Part shown: piece by piece, positions 17,874 through 26,765 of the stretch
How positions within the stretch are numbered: position 1 is the stretch's first letter
How the letters are laid out: the number at the start of each line of letters is the position of its first letter
NCBI GenBank assembly: GCA_964291275.2
Contig: OZ219799.1
Span: forward strand, 62,001 to 126,000
From: Bin80 sp964291275
Lineage (GTDB): Bacteria; Bacteroidota; Rhodothermia; Rhodothermales; Bin80
Reading direction: 5' to 3'
Length of the DNA: 64,000 nt
The notes under the pieces: model-generated
What the model was told of the DNA's origin: nothing
The model's input: only the letters and a program-made list of their open reading frames with translations
Database searches by the model: none
Program-made: the position numbers and the translations under genes

Positions 17874-19835
17874 TTACTTGTAGCTGCGTGTAGTTGGATG
17901 CACGTTCTCGAAGGATAATTTTTCGAGGTGCAAAACAGGACGACGGTCGGTGTGCTCCCAGGCTGCCGCGTCAGCGAACACTTCGTCATTGCGTACAGCT
18001 TCCCCCTCAGAGGTCTGAAATTCTTCACGAAAATGTCCTCCACAGGATTCTTCGCGACGAAGGGCATCCCGGGCCATAAGTGATCCAAGTTCGATGAAGT
18101 CTGCAACGCGTCCGGCAAATTCCAGATTCTTGTTAAACCGATCGGCGGAGCCGGGTACGCGGATCCGCTCCCAAAATTCATCCTTCAGGCTTTCTATAGC
18201 GCGTGTTGCTTCTTCCAGACCGGTGCGGTCACGCGCCATGCCTACATGATCCCAAAGGAGTCGACCCAGCTCCCGATGAAATTGTGTGGGAGATTTGTCC
18301 CCCTTGTTATTAAGCATTTGGTCAATACGTGCGCCGGCATCTTCTTCGGCAGCGGTAAAGGCCTCGTGCGATTCGGGGATACGGATACCCTCCGACTGGC
18401 GTATGCCGGCCACGTACGCTCCCAGTGTGTATGGAATAACAAAGTACCCATCCGCCAGTCCCTGCATCAAAGCACTGGCTCCAAGACGATTGGCACCGTG
18501 ATCGCTAAAATTGGCTTCTCCAAGTACAAAGAGACCCGGAACAGTACTCTGAAGTTCGTAATCCACCCAAAGACCGCCCATTGTATAATGTACGGCCGGA
18601 TAGATGCGCATTGGAGTTTTGTACGGGTCGTCTCCGGTGATGCGCTCGTACATTTCAAACAGATTCCCGTAACGGTCTCGAATCGTTTGAACGCCCAGAC
18701 GCCGGATTGCGGCACCAAAATCAAGATAGACCGCGAGTCGGGTTTCGCCAACACCTCGCCCGGCATCACATTCTTTTTTCGCTGCACGCGAAGCTACGTC
18801 TCTTGGTACAAGATTGCCGAAGCTCGGGTAACGGCGCTCCAAATAATAGTCTCTTGCATCCTCGGGGATTGCTTCCGGTGCACGTGTATCTTTCGGATCT
18901 TTGGGAACCCACACGCGGCCATCATTGCGCAGACTCTCACTCATCAGTGTGAGTTTGGACTGGTAATCCCCGGAAACGGGGATGCAGGTCGGGTGGATTT
19001 GTGTATAGCAGGGATTGGCGAAGAATGCACCGCGTTTGTAACAACGCCAGGCGGCGGTCACATTGGAATTTTTGGCATTTGTTGACAGATAGTAGGCATT
19101 GCCGTATCCCCCTGTGCAAAGCAGTACTGCATCACCCGCATGGCGCTCAAGCTCTCCAGTGACCAAGTGGCGTGTAATAATACCACGAGCACGGTCTTTT
19201 GCCACCACCAGATCAAGCATTTCTCTGCGCGGCAGCATGGATACGCGCCCCGCGGCAATCTGATGACTGAGCGCCTGGTAAGCGCCAAGCAGCAGCTGTT
19301 GTCCCGTTTGACCTCTCGCGTAGAAGGTGCGTGACACTTGTGCACCACCGAAGGAGCGATTGGCCAACACCCCTCCATACTCGCGCGCAAACGGAACGCC
19401 CTGGGCGACTGCCTGATCAATGATATTACTTGATACTTGCGCGAGGCGGTACACATTCGCTTCCCGCGAACGGTAGTCTCCTCCTTTTATGGTATCGTAG
19501 AATAATCGCCAGATGGTGTCCCCATCGTTCGGATAGTTCTTGGCGGCGTTAATGCCACCCTGGGCCGCAATAGAATGGGCCCTGCGTGCAGAGTCCTGAA
19601 TGCAGAAACATTTGACATTGTATCCCAGTCCTGCAAGCGTGGCTGCAGCAGAAGCACCTGCCAGGCCTGAACCCACTACGAGAATATTGTGCGAACGCTT
19701 ATTGGCTGGACTGACCAGGGAAACCGCATCCTTGTATGCGTCCCACTTTTCCTGAAGGCGCCCTGCGGGCACTTTCGCGTCCAAGCGTGGGCTGTGTGAT
19801 AACTCTGACATAGAATTAGCTACTTCGTCACTCAT
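17874..19835 (-). CDS. sdhA: Succinate dehydrogenase flavoprotein subunit
   Basis: A 653-residue catalytic subunit. VVGSGLAGASAA binds the FAD dinucleotide, and HSIAAQGGINAAKN carries the His for covalent FAD. PAVHYTMGGLWVDYE and GEANFSDHGANRLGASAL are conserved active-site and capping regions. The length and insertions fit the type B enzymes of Bacteroidota and Epsilonproteobacteria. The ATG at 19835 overlaps the sdhC stop (ATGA) and is preferred to an upstream in-frame start inside sdhC. It oxidises succinate to fumarate in the TCA cycle and feeds menaquinone. Confidence 0.96.
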   Translation of the reverse strand: MSDEVANSMSELSHSPRLDAKVPAGRLQEKWDAYKDAVSLVSPANKRSHNILVVGSGLAGASAAATLAGLGYNVKCFCIQDSARRAHSIAAQGGINAAKNYPNDGDTIWRLFYDTIKGGDYRSREANVYRLAQVSSNIIDQAVAQGVPFAREYGGVLANRSFGGAQVSRTFYARGQTGQQLLLGAYQALSHQIAAGRVSMLPRREMLDLVVAKDRARGIITRHLVTGELERHAGDAVLLCTGGYGNAYYLSTNAKNSNVTAAWRCYKRGAFFANPCYTQIHPTCIPVSGDYQSKLTLMSESLRNDGRVWVPKDPKDTRAPEAIPEDARDYYLERRYPSFGNLVPRDVASRAAKKECDAGRGVGETRLAVYLDFGAAIRRLGVQTIRDRYGNLFEMYERITGDDPYKTPMRIYPAVHYTMGGLWVDYELQSTVPGLFVLGEANFSDHGANRLGASALMQGLADGYFVIPYTLGAYVAGIRQSEGIRIPESHEAFTAAEEDAGARIDQMLNNKGDKSPTQFHRELGRLLWDHVGMARDRTGLEEATRAIESLKDEFWERIRVPGSADRFNKNLEFAGRVADFIELGSLMARDALRREESCGGHFREEFQTSEGEAVRNDEVFADAAAWEHTDRRPVLHLEKLSFENVHPTTRSYK

Positions 19836-20536
19836 GCCGAGAAATAGATATAAAGCGGAACGACCAAGAAACCGATGGCCACCAGTGCGCCCAATACGGC
19901 GGCAAACGCGTAAAGATATGGCGACAGGCGGCGGCTCATCATCCCCAAAGATTGTAGTGCGCTCCATACGCCATGTCGCATATGCATACCGAGGAGGATC
20001 ATCACAACAGGATATCCGAATGCATAGAGCGGCTCCTGAAATTTTTCGGTCATAAGACGGCGCAAGTCACGTACTTCCTCCCCGCTCTGCAGTATTGCAG
20101 TATAGCCTTCGGCTTCGCCCGGTCCAAACTTGAATGAATTTAAGTGCAGAATCAGAAATCCGAGCAGGATAATCCCTGTCAGGATCATAGAGCGTGCACT
20201 GTACCCTGATCGACTCGGGCTGCCTGCACTCTTGTACGCCTTGTAGCCTGTCGGGCGGGCTTTACGTCGGCGCACCTGAATAGAAATGCCTACAATGGCG
20301 TGTAAAAGAAAACAAAGCGCCAGGCCGATCTCCATGGTATAGAGTAGCCATCCCCAGCTCATCAGCTTGTGCGCATAGGCATTATAGGCTTGTGGGTCCG
20401 GTGACAGGTACGACAGGTTGCCAATCATATGAACGATCACGAACGCAACTAGACCAATTCCTGTAACGCCAGTCAAAACCTTGCGGCCAACGGGAGACAT
20501 GAGGGCCGACATCAACGTGACATCCGGACGAGACAT
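19832..20536 (-). CDS. sdhC: Succinate dehydrogenase cytochrome b subunit (single-subunit type)
   Basis: A 234-residue membrane anchor with five hydrophobic helices. Conserved His residues sit in VIVHMIGNL, CFLLHAIVG, LILHLN and LGMHMRHG, fitting two haem b groups. One long cytochrome subunit without a separate SdhD is typical of type B enzymes that use menaquinone. It is the first gene of sdhCAB and lies 85 bp after the citrate synthase gene on the same strand, so a common transcript is possible. Confidence 0.92.
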   Translation of the reverse strand: MSRPDVTLMSALMSPVGRKVLTGVTGIGLVAFVIVHMIGNLSYLSPDPQAYNAYAHKLMSWGWLLYTMEIGLALCFLLHAIVGISIQVRRRKARPTGYKAYKSAGSPSRSGYSARSMILTGIILLGFLILHLNSFKFGPGEAEGYTAILQSGEEVRDLRRLMTEKFQEPLYAFGYPVVMILLGMHMRHGVWSALQSLGMMSRRLSPYLYAFAAVLGALVAIGFLVVPLYIYFSA

Positions 20537-20621
20537 GATTTTAGCAGAGTAAACTCTATCGTTATTTATGAAGGACGATCCTGCAATATCACTGACCTTC
20601 CATTTCTATGCATCGACCGAG

Positions 20622-21764
20622 TCACCGGTTAACCTTGAGACCCATGGGGCCGGTGTAAGCCGCCCGTGGTCGAATCAACCGATTATCTTCCCATTGTTCC
20701 AGCACGTGCGCAGTCCATCCAGTGATACGTCCCATTACAAAAAGTGATGTGAAGAAATTTGCATCAATACCTAACAGGTGGTATATCGGTGCGCTGTAGA
20801 AATCTACATTAGCGTTGATGCCTTTTTCCTCTTCAACAACCTGGGTCAACGTACAGCATAGATCTACCCAGTGCATGGCATCCTGCTCGCGTCCAAGTTC
20901 CAAGAGCATTTGGCGGAGAACATTTGCTCTTGGATCCAGGGTTTTGTAAACACGATGCCCAAATCCCATAATACGCTCTTTTGCTGCGAGCTTGCGGCGT
21001 ACGAACACTTCAGGATCCTCACCGCTTTTATGGAGCTCAAGCAACATAAGCATAACCCGCGTATTCGCCCCTCCGTGCAGGGCTCCCTTGAGTGCTCCAA
21101 TCCCACCGGTGATGGCGGAGTAAAGGTCGCTGAGCGTGGCTCCGATGACACGTGCGGTGAAGGTCGAGGCATTCAGCCCGTGTTCTGCATGTAGCACCAG
21201 CGCGGCGTCTAGGGCCTCCACTGCACGTGGGCCAGGTTCTTCGCCGGTGAGCATAAACAGAAAATTCCTGGCGGTATTGCCGGTGGTGCGTGGAGCAACG
21301 GGTTCTTTGCCCTGATTCAAGCGTGCAAAGGCTGCAATCAGGACAGGGATCTGTGCAGTCAGACGAAGGGTTTTGCGATAGTTGGCCTCGGGAGACGTGT
21401 CATCGGCCTCGGGGTCATAATGCGCCAGCATAGAAACTGCTGTTCGCAGTGCACCCGTTGGATTATTCCCTGGAGGCAACCCACGAAGCATATCAAGTAC
21501 CGCTTCCGGCACATCGCGTAAGCTGGTCAACTGGTCGCATAATTCGGTTCGCTCAGCTTCATTGGGAAGATGACCATGCCACAGGAGGTGCGCAACATCC
21601 TCGAAGGTACTGTTAGTTGCAAGGTCCTCTATTCTGTAACCGCGGTAGACCAGGATTCCTTTCCGGCCATCCAAGAAACAGATAGACGAGTTTAGGGCGA
21701 TGACGCCCGCCAATCCTTTTGCATGACGATCCTGACCAGCTGGGGCTATTTTTGGTGAGTTCAT
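20622..21764 (-). CDS. gltA: Citrate synthase (short type II form)
   Basis: A 380-residue enzyme that condenses acetyl-CoA and oxaloacetate. Active-site regions are visible: LVLHAEHGLNASTF, KGALHGGAN (with the catalytic His), MGFGHRVYK and NVDFYSAPIYHLLGI (with the catalytic Asp). The length fits the short dimeric form related to CitZ and methylcitrate synthase, so a role on propionyl-CoA cannot be excluded. The position upstream of sdhCAB favours the TCA role. The ATG at 21764 (MNSPKIAP) is chosen over an in-frame start 45 bp upstream because the conserved N-terminus begins there. Confidence 0.93.
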   Translation of the reverse strand: MNSPKIAPAGQDRHAKGLAGVIALNSSICFLDGRKGILVYRGYRIEDLATNSTFEDVAHLLWHGHLPNEAERTELCDQLTSLRDVPEAVLDMLRGLPPGNNPTGALRTAVSMLAHYDPEADDTSPEANYRKTLRLTAQIPVLIAAFARLNQGKEPVAPRTTGNTARNFLFMLTGEEPGPRAVEALDAALVLHAEHGLNASTFTARVIGATLSDLYSAITGGIGALKGALHGGANTRVMLMLLELHKSGEDPEVFVRRKLAAKERIMGFGHRVYKTLDPRANVLRQMLLELGREQDAMHWVDLCCTLTQVVEEEKGINANVDFYSAPIYHLLGIDANFFTSLFVMGRITGWTAHVLEQWEDNRLIRPRAAYTGPMGLKVNR

Positions 21765-21986
21765 AAGTGCGGTTAATGTGCGGTGCGGGCCCGCAGGCTC
21801 AAGGCACATCTAACGAAGAAACCCGAGTGATGTGCCTTAAAGTTTACTGCATAAAAATCTACTCAGTGGAAGGTTTCTGCAGTCGAGGTGCCAAAGTCGG
21901 TTAATTCTATTTGACTTGGATTGTGACCGGTTGGAACTCCAACCTTCCACTCATCTCAATTTACGACAGAACCATGCTTCGATCAG

Positions 21987-22394
21987 ATGAGTTTTAAACT
22001 GGACCAGACACTCCAGGAGGCTGGGGAAGCCGGTCAGGCCCTGCGACTGACGCGCTTGCGTCATTTTGGCGAGTTGATCCGGGACCTGACGCACAATCTG
22101 GATACAGAGGCACCGCTTCATTCGACAGAGGAAGTAACTGATCCGACGAAGGACGGCATCCCGGATGTAAATTCAGATGACTTCCTTGCGCAGCTACCGG
22201 TTAGGATTGCGTTGTCGGAGTACGGGAATGAGGCGTCTCTGCATGCGGTTCGGATGGAGGCACTAGAGGTGTTTGAGACCACAGGTTGCGTGAGGCGGCA
22301 TTGGTATTGTGGATTGATGTGGTTCAGTTATGGGGACGCCCGCTGGTGCTCTACTCGGTTGCAACACAGTAAACCCAACCCCAAGTTCTCATAA
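21987..22394 (+). CDS. Doubtful hypothetical protein
   Basis: A 135-residue open frame from ATG. The first 95 residues have a normal composition with acidic and helical stretches (FGELIRDLTHNLD; FLAQLPVRIAL). The last 40 are rich in Trp, Cys and Arg and look like out-of-frame translation. It may be the start of a broken gene or chance. No family is recognised. The surrounding 21765-22797 stretch holds nothing else supportable. Confidence 0.25.
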   Translation: MSFKLDQTLQEAGEAGQALRLTRLRHFGELIRDLTHNLDTEAPLHSTEEVTDPTKDGIPDVNSDDFLAQLPVRIALSEYGNEASLHAVRMEALEVFETTGCVRRHWYCGLMWFSYGDARWCSTRLQHSKPNPKFS

Positions 22395-22797
22395 GCATCC
22401 AGGGGTTTCCGTCTGGATTTCAAGTGTTGGCTCTCCATCTTTTTGGATTCTACGGAAATTCTTGATCTGCGGTCCCCCTTTTCCTGCAACGACTTAATCC
22501 TCTTCCACACGAATCTCGATGGAATCCTAGTTTTGACGAATTACATTTGGGAAAGCATCAGGGACCAGTTGCTTCGCGTCTTCCCTGAGGATTTACTGCA
22601 TTGTTCCTGCAATAGAGGCTCTCTGGGGATCAATCGGAACATATTTTCGTAGGGTAGGGGATTCGTTGTACATTTGCACTTCTGACGCGCCGTCTTGCAG
22701 GCGCGATTGACGTCTGGCAAGCTGCGACGTCCTCAACTCTATCAAGTTCCGCCTGTTTTGCGAGAATGTGCGGCAAGCACGTTCAATATGCACCCAT

Positions 22798-24543
22798 ATG
22801 ACAAAAGAAATTATTATTAACACCACGCCCGAAGAGACGAGGATAGCGATCGTTGATGAGGGGCAGCTGGTGGAGTTTTACATTGAAAGTCCAGATAGTG
22901 AGCGAACGGTAGGTGATATTTTCCTAGGGCAGGTCGACGCGATTCGTTCCAATCTTCGAGCTGCTTTTGTAGATATAGGAGAGAATCAGCACGGGTTTTT
23001 GCATTTTTCCGACCTTACAGCGAATCTGGAGCGACAACTGGCTTTTGTGAAGGAGCGTAATCCACACGTGAAAGACTTCATGAAAGAATGGACTTCAAAG
23101 CAGGAGAAGAAGCCATCAAGTGGGGGTCAACCATCACGCCGCCGGTGGGGAGATTCGCGCCTGCTAAGCACTAAACAGAGTATTCTGGTTACGGTGACCA
23201 AGGAACCCTATCACAGCAAGAGTTCCAGACTCTCCACTGATATCTCTCTGGCAGGACGTTTTCTCGTACTAATTCCATTCGCGGACTACGCGGCCGTATC
23301 CAGGCGGATCGAAAGCAGAAAAGAGCGCTATCGTCTGCGTTCGATCGTTAGGAGATTGCGACCGTCAGGGTTTGGTCTGATCGCCCGAACAGTCGCCGAA
23401 GGCAGGAAAGAAGATGCACTAGAAACAGATCTTCAATTGCTTTTGGACCGGTGGCACAAGATCGAAAAGTCGTTGCGGGGACATCCAAAACCGCCACTGA
23501 AACTGTATGAGGATGTAGGTTTGGCTTCGTCGATCATTCGGGATTTGTTTTCTGATGATTTCTCCCGGGTATTGGTTGATAACCACCGGATGTACCGTGC
23601 TATCCGCGGATACGTTATGGCGGTCGCCCCCCATCTGGTTAACGTCGTTAAACAACATAAAGGTAAAAAAGCGGTCTTTGCGGCTGCTCGAATCCAAGAT
23701 CAGATCAATGAAGTTTTTGATACCAAGGTGCGATTGCCTTCGGGCGGGTCGGTGATCATTGAAGCCACTGAGGCCATGCATGTGATTGATGTGAACTCTG
23801 GGCGAACCCGCGGAAAACAGAATGCAGAAGAGACAGCGCTGCGGGTTAACCTGGAAGCGGTCGAGGTAATTGCTCGCCAGATTCGGTTGCGTGATCTAAG
23901 CGGACTGATCGTGGTTGATTTTATTGATCTGAGGCATGAAGGTAACCGGAAAAAAGTGGATGAGGCGCTTGCGGCACGGCTGGCCACGAATAGAGTGACG
24001 TCAAACAGCCTTCCGATGAGTGACTATGGTATCGTTCAGATTACCCGCGAGCGCAAGCGGGTAAGTGTAACTGCCACACATAAGCTAACGAACAAGTCAC
24101 GGGTTAATCCTGCGCCTCCACCCGATCCGGATACGGTTGCGAAAAACATTGAGCGCTGGTTGGGAAAACATGATGGTGGGGACCTGCACCTGCATGTGCA
24201 TCCGTTCACCGCAGCTTGGCTGGAGCGCGGTCCATGGCGTCGCACCAGGAAGGCTCACTGGCAGCGTCAGTATAAGCGTCGTATTAGGGTGGTCGGGAAA
24301 AAGTCACTACGTCCGGACGAGTTCAGGTTCCTGGACGCGAAGAGCGAACACGATATTACTGACCTCAGCCCCCGGATGGTTCGCATAAAGGCAACCCAGG
24401 ATCAGGATACGTCCGAGAAGCGAAAACCCGCAGCAAAGAAACAAAAGAAATCCAAACCCGCAGCAAAAGAACAGAAGAAACCCAACACCAATGGACTGGC
24501 CCAGCGGAAACAGCGGTCTCGGCAGACAGCAGACAAAGCCTGA
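22798..24543 (+). CDS. rng: Ribonuclease E/G family endoribonuclease
   Basis: A 581-residue enzyme starting at MTKEIIINTTPEETR, the usual start of Bacteroidota RNase G proteins; ten in-frame residues upstream are not conserved-looking. The S1 RNA-binding domain (FLGQVDAI...GFLHFSDL, about 40-125) carries a charged insertion. The catalytic core has MHVIDVNSGR and GLIVVDFIDLRHEGNR, whose Asp residues bind Mg2+. The zinc-link CPxCxG motif of RNase E is not seen. The C-terminus is a Lys/Gln/Pro-rich tail of about 50 residues that likely binds RNA or partners. Role: mRNA decay and rRNA maturation in the cytoplasm. Confidence 0.92.
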   Translation: MTKEIIINTTPEETRIAIVDEGQLVEFYIESPDSERTVGDIFLGQVDAIRSNLRAAFVDIGENQHGFLHFSDLTANLERQLAFVKERNPHVKDFMKEWTSKQEKKPSSGGQPSRRRWGDSRLLSTKQSILVTVTKEPYHSKSSRLSTDISLAGRFLVLIPFADYAAVSRRIESRKERYRLRSIVRRLRPSGFGLIARTVAEGRKEDALETDLQLLLDRWHKIEKSLRGHPKPPLKLYEDVGLASSIIRDLFSDDFSRVLVDNHRMYRAIRGYVMAVAPHLVNVVKQHKGKKAVFAAARIQDQINEVFDTKVRLPSGGSVIIEATEAMHVIDVNSGRTRGKQNAEETALRVNLEAVEVIARQIRLRDLSGLIVVDFIDLRHEGNRKKVDEALAARLATNRVTSNSLPMSDYGIVQITRERKRVSVTATHKLTNKSRVNPAPPPDPDTVAKNIERWLGKHDGGDLHLHVHPFTAAWLERGPWRRTRKAHWQRQYKRRIRVVGKKSLRPDEFRFLDAKSEHDITDLSPRMVRIKATQDQDTSEKRKPAAKKQKKSKPAAKEQKKPNTNGLAQRKQRSRQTADKA

Positions 24544-24546
24544 CGT

Positions 24547-25263
24547 ATGTGGGTGAACAGGGCTCCATTCTTGGCAGTGCTCATCATGCTGGTATCTGTC
24601 GATGTAGTGGCGCAGGAACGGTTTTTCAAAACCGGCATGCATTCCATAGGACCCAGCGTCGGTATGATTGATTACAGACACACAGGCGACGCAGATGTCG
24701 CGGGAGGGGTTAGCTACCAGGGACCAGCATTCGGGCTTTCCTATACCGGTCCACAACTACGAACAACCGGGCTTTTCGCACGTTTTGACGAGACGCGTAC
24801 GCTAGTCAACGTGTCCGGGATTGGCTGGCTGGTCCCATCATTTACGCTCAGGAATCTTGACAACACAATCCTAGCCGTCCCGGTAGGTGTATTGGTGGCG
24901 TGGCAGCGAACCAGTGGAGATGTTAACATTGCTCCACTAGGTACACAGGCAATCCTGCTGGGTGCAGGCGGGGTTCTTGAACATCAAATGGGTAGCCGCA
25001 CGCGAATGAAACTGCGGGCAATGCCGCTCGCTGGCTTCACCAGTACCAATATAACTGATGCACTCGGCTTTTCCTGGGCCTCAGATGCAGAAGTTCGACT
25101 GGAGGTCAATGAATTTTTTTCGAGTCTAGGACTCAATATTAACTATATATTTCGTTACCAGGTATGGAATGTGAACGGATCAAGAGCCTTTTCCTCCGCT
25201 GTGGACGAGGCGTATGATTATACCAGTGCCATGCATATAATCTCCGTAGAACTCAAATTTTAG
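24547..25263 (+). CDS. Exported outer-membrane beta-barrel-like protein
   Basis: A 238-residue protein with a signal peptide ending at VVAQE. The mature part alternates polar and hydrophobic residues with many Gly and aromatic residues, and ends in LKF, the C-terminal Phe typical of barrels handled by BamA. No family is recognised. It starts 3 bp after the rng stop and is followed 2 bp later by the next gene, so it is part of a tight operon of small conserved genes. Confidence 0.6.
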   Translation: MWVNRAPFLAVLIMLVSVDVVAQERFFKTGMHSIGPSVGMIDYRHTGDADVAGGVSYQGPAFGLSYTGPQLRTTGLFARFDETRTLVNVSGIGWLVPSFTLRNLDNTILAVPVGVLVAWQRTSGDVNIAPLGTQAILLGAGGVLEHQMGSRTRMKLRAMPLAGFTSTNITDALGFSWASDAEVRLEVNEFFSSLGLNINYIFRYQVWNVNGSRAFSSAVDEAYDYTSAMHIISVELKF

Positions 25264-25265
25264 CT

Positions 25266-25538
25266 ATGACCAAGAAGGATACCGCTGTATTGCGTGCGAT
25301 GGAAGGAGTGGCAAAGGCGATCGGTTACATCATCCGATGGGACAGAGGGCCCTTTCGCGGCGGTCGCTGCACACTGGGAGGAAGGAAACTCATAATTTTG
25401 AATCGACTCCACCCAACGGAAGTACATCTTGGTGTGCTAGCGCGTATCCTGTGGGATGCACCGCTTGCAGAAATATCTATGCGCAAAGCAATGCGCAAGC
25501 GTGTGGAGTCCGTTATACGGCAACACTCATCTGAGTGA
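25266..25538 (+). CDS. Small conserved-looking hypothetical protein
   Basis: A 90-residue basic, soluble protein (RGGRCTLGGRKLIILN; AMRKRVESVIRQ). It has no signal peptide or membrane segment. It sits between the barrel gene and the PhnP-like hydrolase with gaps of 2 and 6 bp, so it is probably translated as part of this operon. Function not recognised. Confidence 0.6.
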   Translation: MTKKDTAVLRAMEGVAKAIGYIIRWDRGPFRGGRCTLGGRKLIILNRLHPTEVHLGVLARILWDAPLAEISMRKAMRKRVESVIRQHSSE

Positions 25539-25544
25539 AGATGC

Positions 25545-26321
25545 ATGCGCATCACACTATTGGGCACGGGCACATCCGTAGGAATCCCTATGATCGGCTG
25601 TGCCTGCGAAACATGTAAATCCGCAGATCCCAAAGATAAAAGGTTGCGTACCGCATGCCATATTGAGGCCGGGCACTTGAGCATTGTCATCGATACGGGC
25701 CCGGATTTTCGGCAGCAGATGCTGCACGCAGATGTGCGGCACATTGATGCAGTACTGTGGACGCATCATCACTTCGACCATATAATGGGGCTCGACGACC
25801 TGCGGCCGTACTTCTTTGATTGCAAGGCACCAATACCATGTTTTACCCATCCTGGGAGTACGAGTGTTTTGCGAAGTATCTTCCCCTATATATGGGGTAA
25901 GCGTAAGGCTTACCCGGGTACACTGAGACTGAATCCGGCAGACACTCCGTTCAGGATCAAGAGCCGCTACGACAAACCAGATACCATCAACGTCACCCCG
26001 ATCGAAATCCTGCATGGCCAAATGCCCATCAACGGTTACAGGATTGGCAACTTTGCATATTTAACGGATGTGAGCCATATTCCAGACGCTGAGTACCGGA
26101 AACTGGAAAATCTTGACCTGTTGGTACTCAATGCACTGCGCCCGACAAGGCATCCACGCCATTTTTCGATCAGCGAGGCCAAAAACATTGCGAAGAGAAT
26201 TTGTGCGAAACGGACTGTCTTTGTTCACATGTCGCACCAGGTACTTCATGCGAGAGAGAGCACCATGCTGGCCGAAAACATGACTTTGGGGTATGATGGC
26301 ATGGTACTTGAAACATCTTAA
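25545..26321 (+). CDS. Metallo-beta-lactamase fold hydrolase, PhnP-like
   Basis: A 258-residue protein. The N-terminus, LGTGTSVGIPMIGCACETC, matches the PhnP/RNase Z-like group with a Cys pair. WTHHHFDHIMGLDDL is the HxHxDH zinc site, LTDVSH supplies the bridging Asp, and VHMSHQV a late His. Relatives hydrolyse cyclic phosphodiesters such as phosphoribosyl cyclic phosphate. No other phn genes are nearby, so the substrate is unknown. Confidence 0.88.
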   Translation: MRITLLGTGTSVGIPMIGCACETCKSADPKDKRLRTACHIEAGHLSIVIDTGPDFRQQMLHADVRHIDAVLWTHHHFDHIMGLDDLRPYFFDCKAPIPCFTHPGSTSVLRSIFPYIWGKRKAYPGTLRLNPADTPFRIKSRYDKPDTINVTPIEILHGQMPINGYRIGNFAYLTDVSHIPDAEYRKLENLDLLVLNALRPTRHPRHFSISEAKNIAKRICAKRTVFVHMSHQVLHARESTMLAENMTLGYDGMVLETS

Positions 26322-26333
26322 CGATTGAGAATT

Positions 26334-26765
26334 ATGGAACACACGATTCTTGTCCTGAATGGACCTAACCTGAACCTGTTGGGTACGCGGGAGCCCGAGA
26401 AGTACGGCCAAACCACACTCGATGAACTCGAAGTCGAGCTACGGCGCGACTTTCCTCACATTCAGATTTCCTTTTACCAGAGCAATCACGAGGGTGAACT
26501 GATCGACCGTCTCCATCAGGCATACGAATCAGGCGTATCCGGAGTGGTTTTCAATCCGGGAGCTTATACGCACACCTCAGTTGCTTTACGAGATGCAATC
26601 AAGGCTATCGATCTCCCCGTCGTTGAGGTGCACATCAGTAACATTTATGCTCGGGAGTCCTTTCGACACTTCTCCTATCTGGCGCCGGTCTGTGCAGGAC
26701 AAATTTCCGGGTTGGGTGTTGGTGGATACAATCTGGCTATTCGCTGGCTGGTGATGGAGTTTTAA
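26334..26765 (+). CDS. aroQ: 3-dehydroquinate dehydratase, type II
   Basis: A 143-residue shikimate-pathway enzyme that converts 3-dehydroquinate to 3-dehydroshikimate. NGPNLNLLGTREPEKYG holds the catalytic region, with Tyr in EKYGQ. YQSNHEGELID and NPGAYTHTSVAL bind substrate, and EVHISNIYARE carries the catalytic His. The ATG at 26334 is preferred to a TTG at 26325. The stop overlaps the nadE stop on the other strand by 4 bases. Confidence 0.95.
   Translation: MEHTILVLNGPNLNLLGTREPEKYGQTTLDELEVELRRDFPHIQISFYQSNHEGELIDRLHQAYESGVSGVVFNPGAYTHTSVALRDAIKAIDLPVVEVHISNIYARESFRHFSYLAPVCAGQISGLGVGGYNLAIRWLVMEF

Noticed and set aside
22328..22510. 60-residue minus-strand frame
   Set aside because: No start context, no family pattern and an odd composition; it lies opposite the doubtful frame at 21987-22394.
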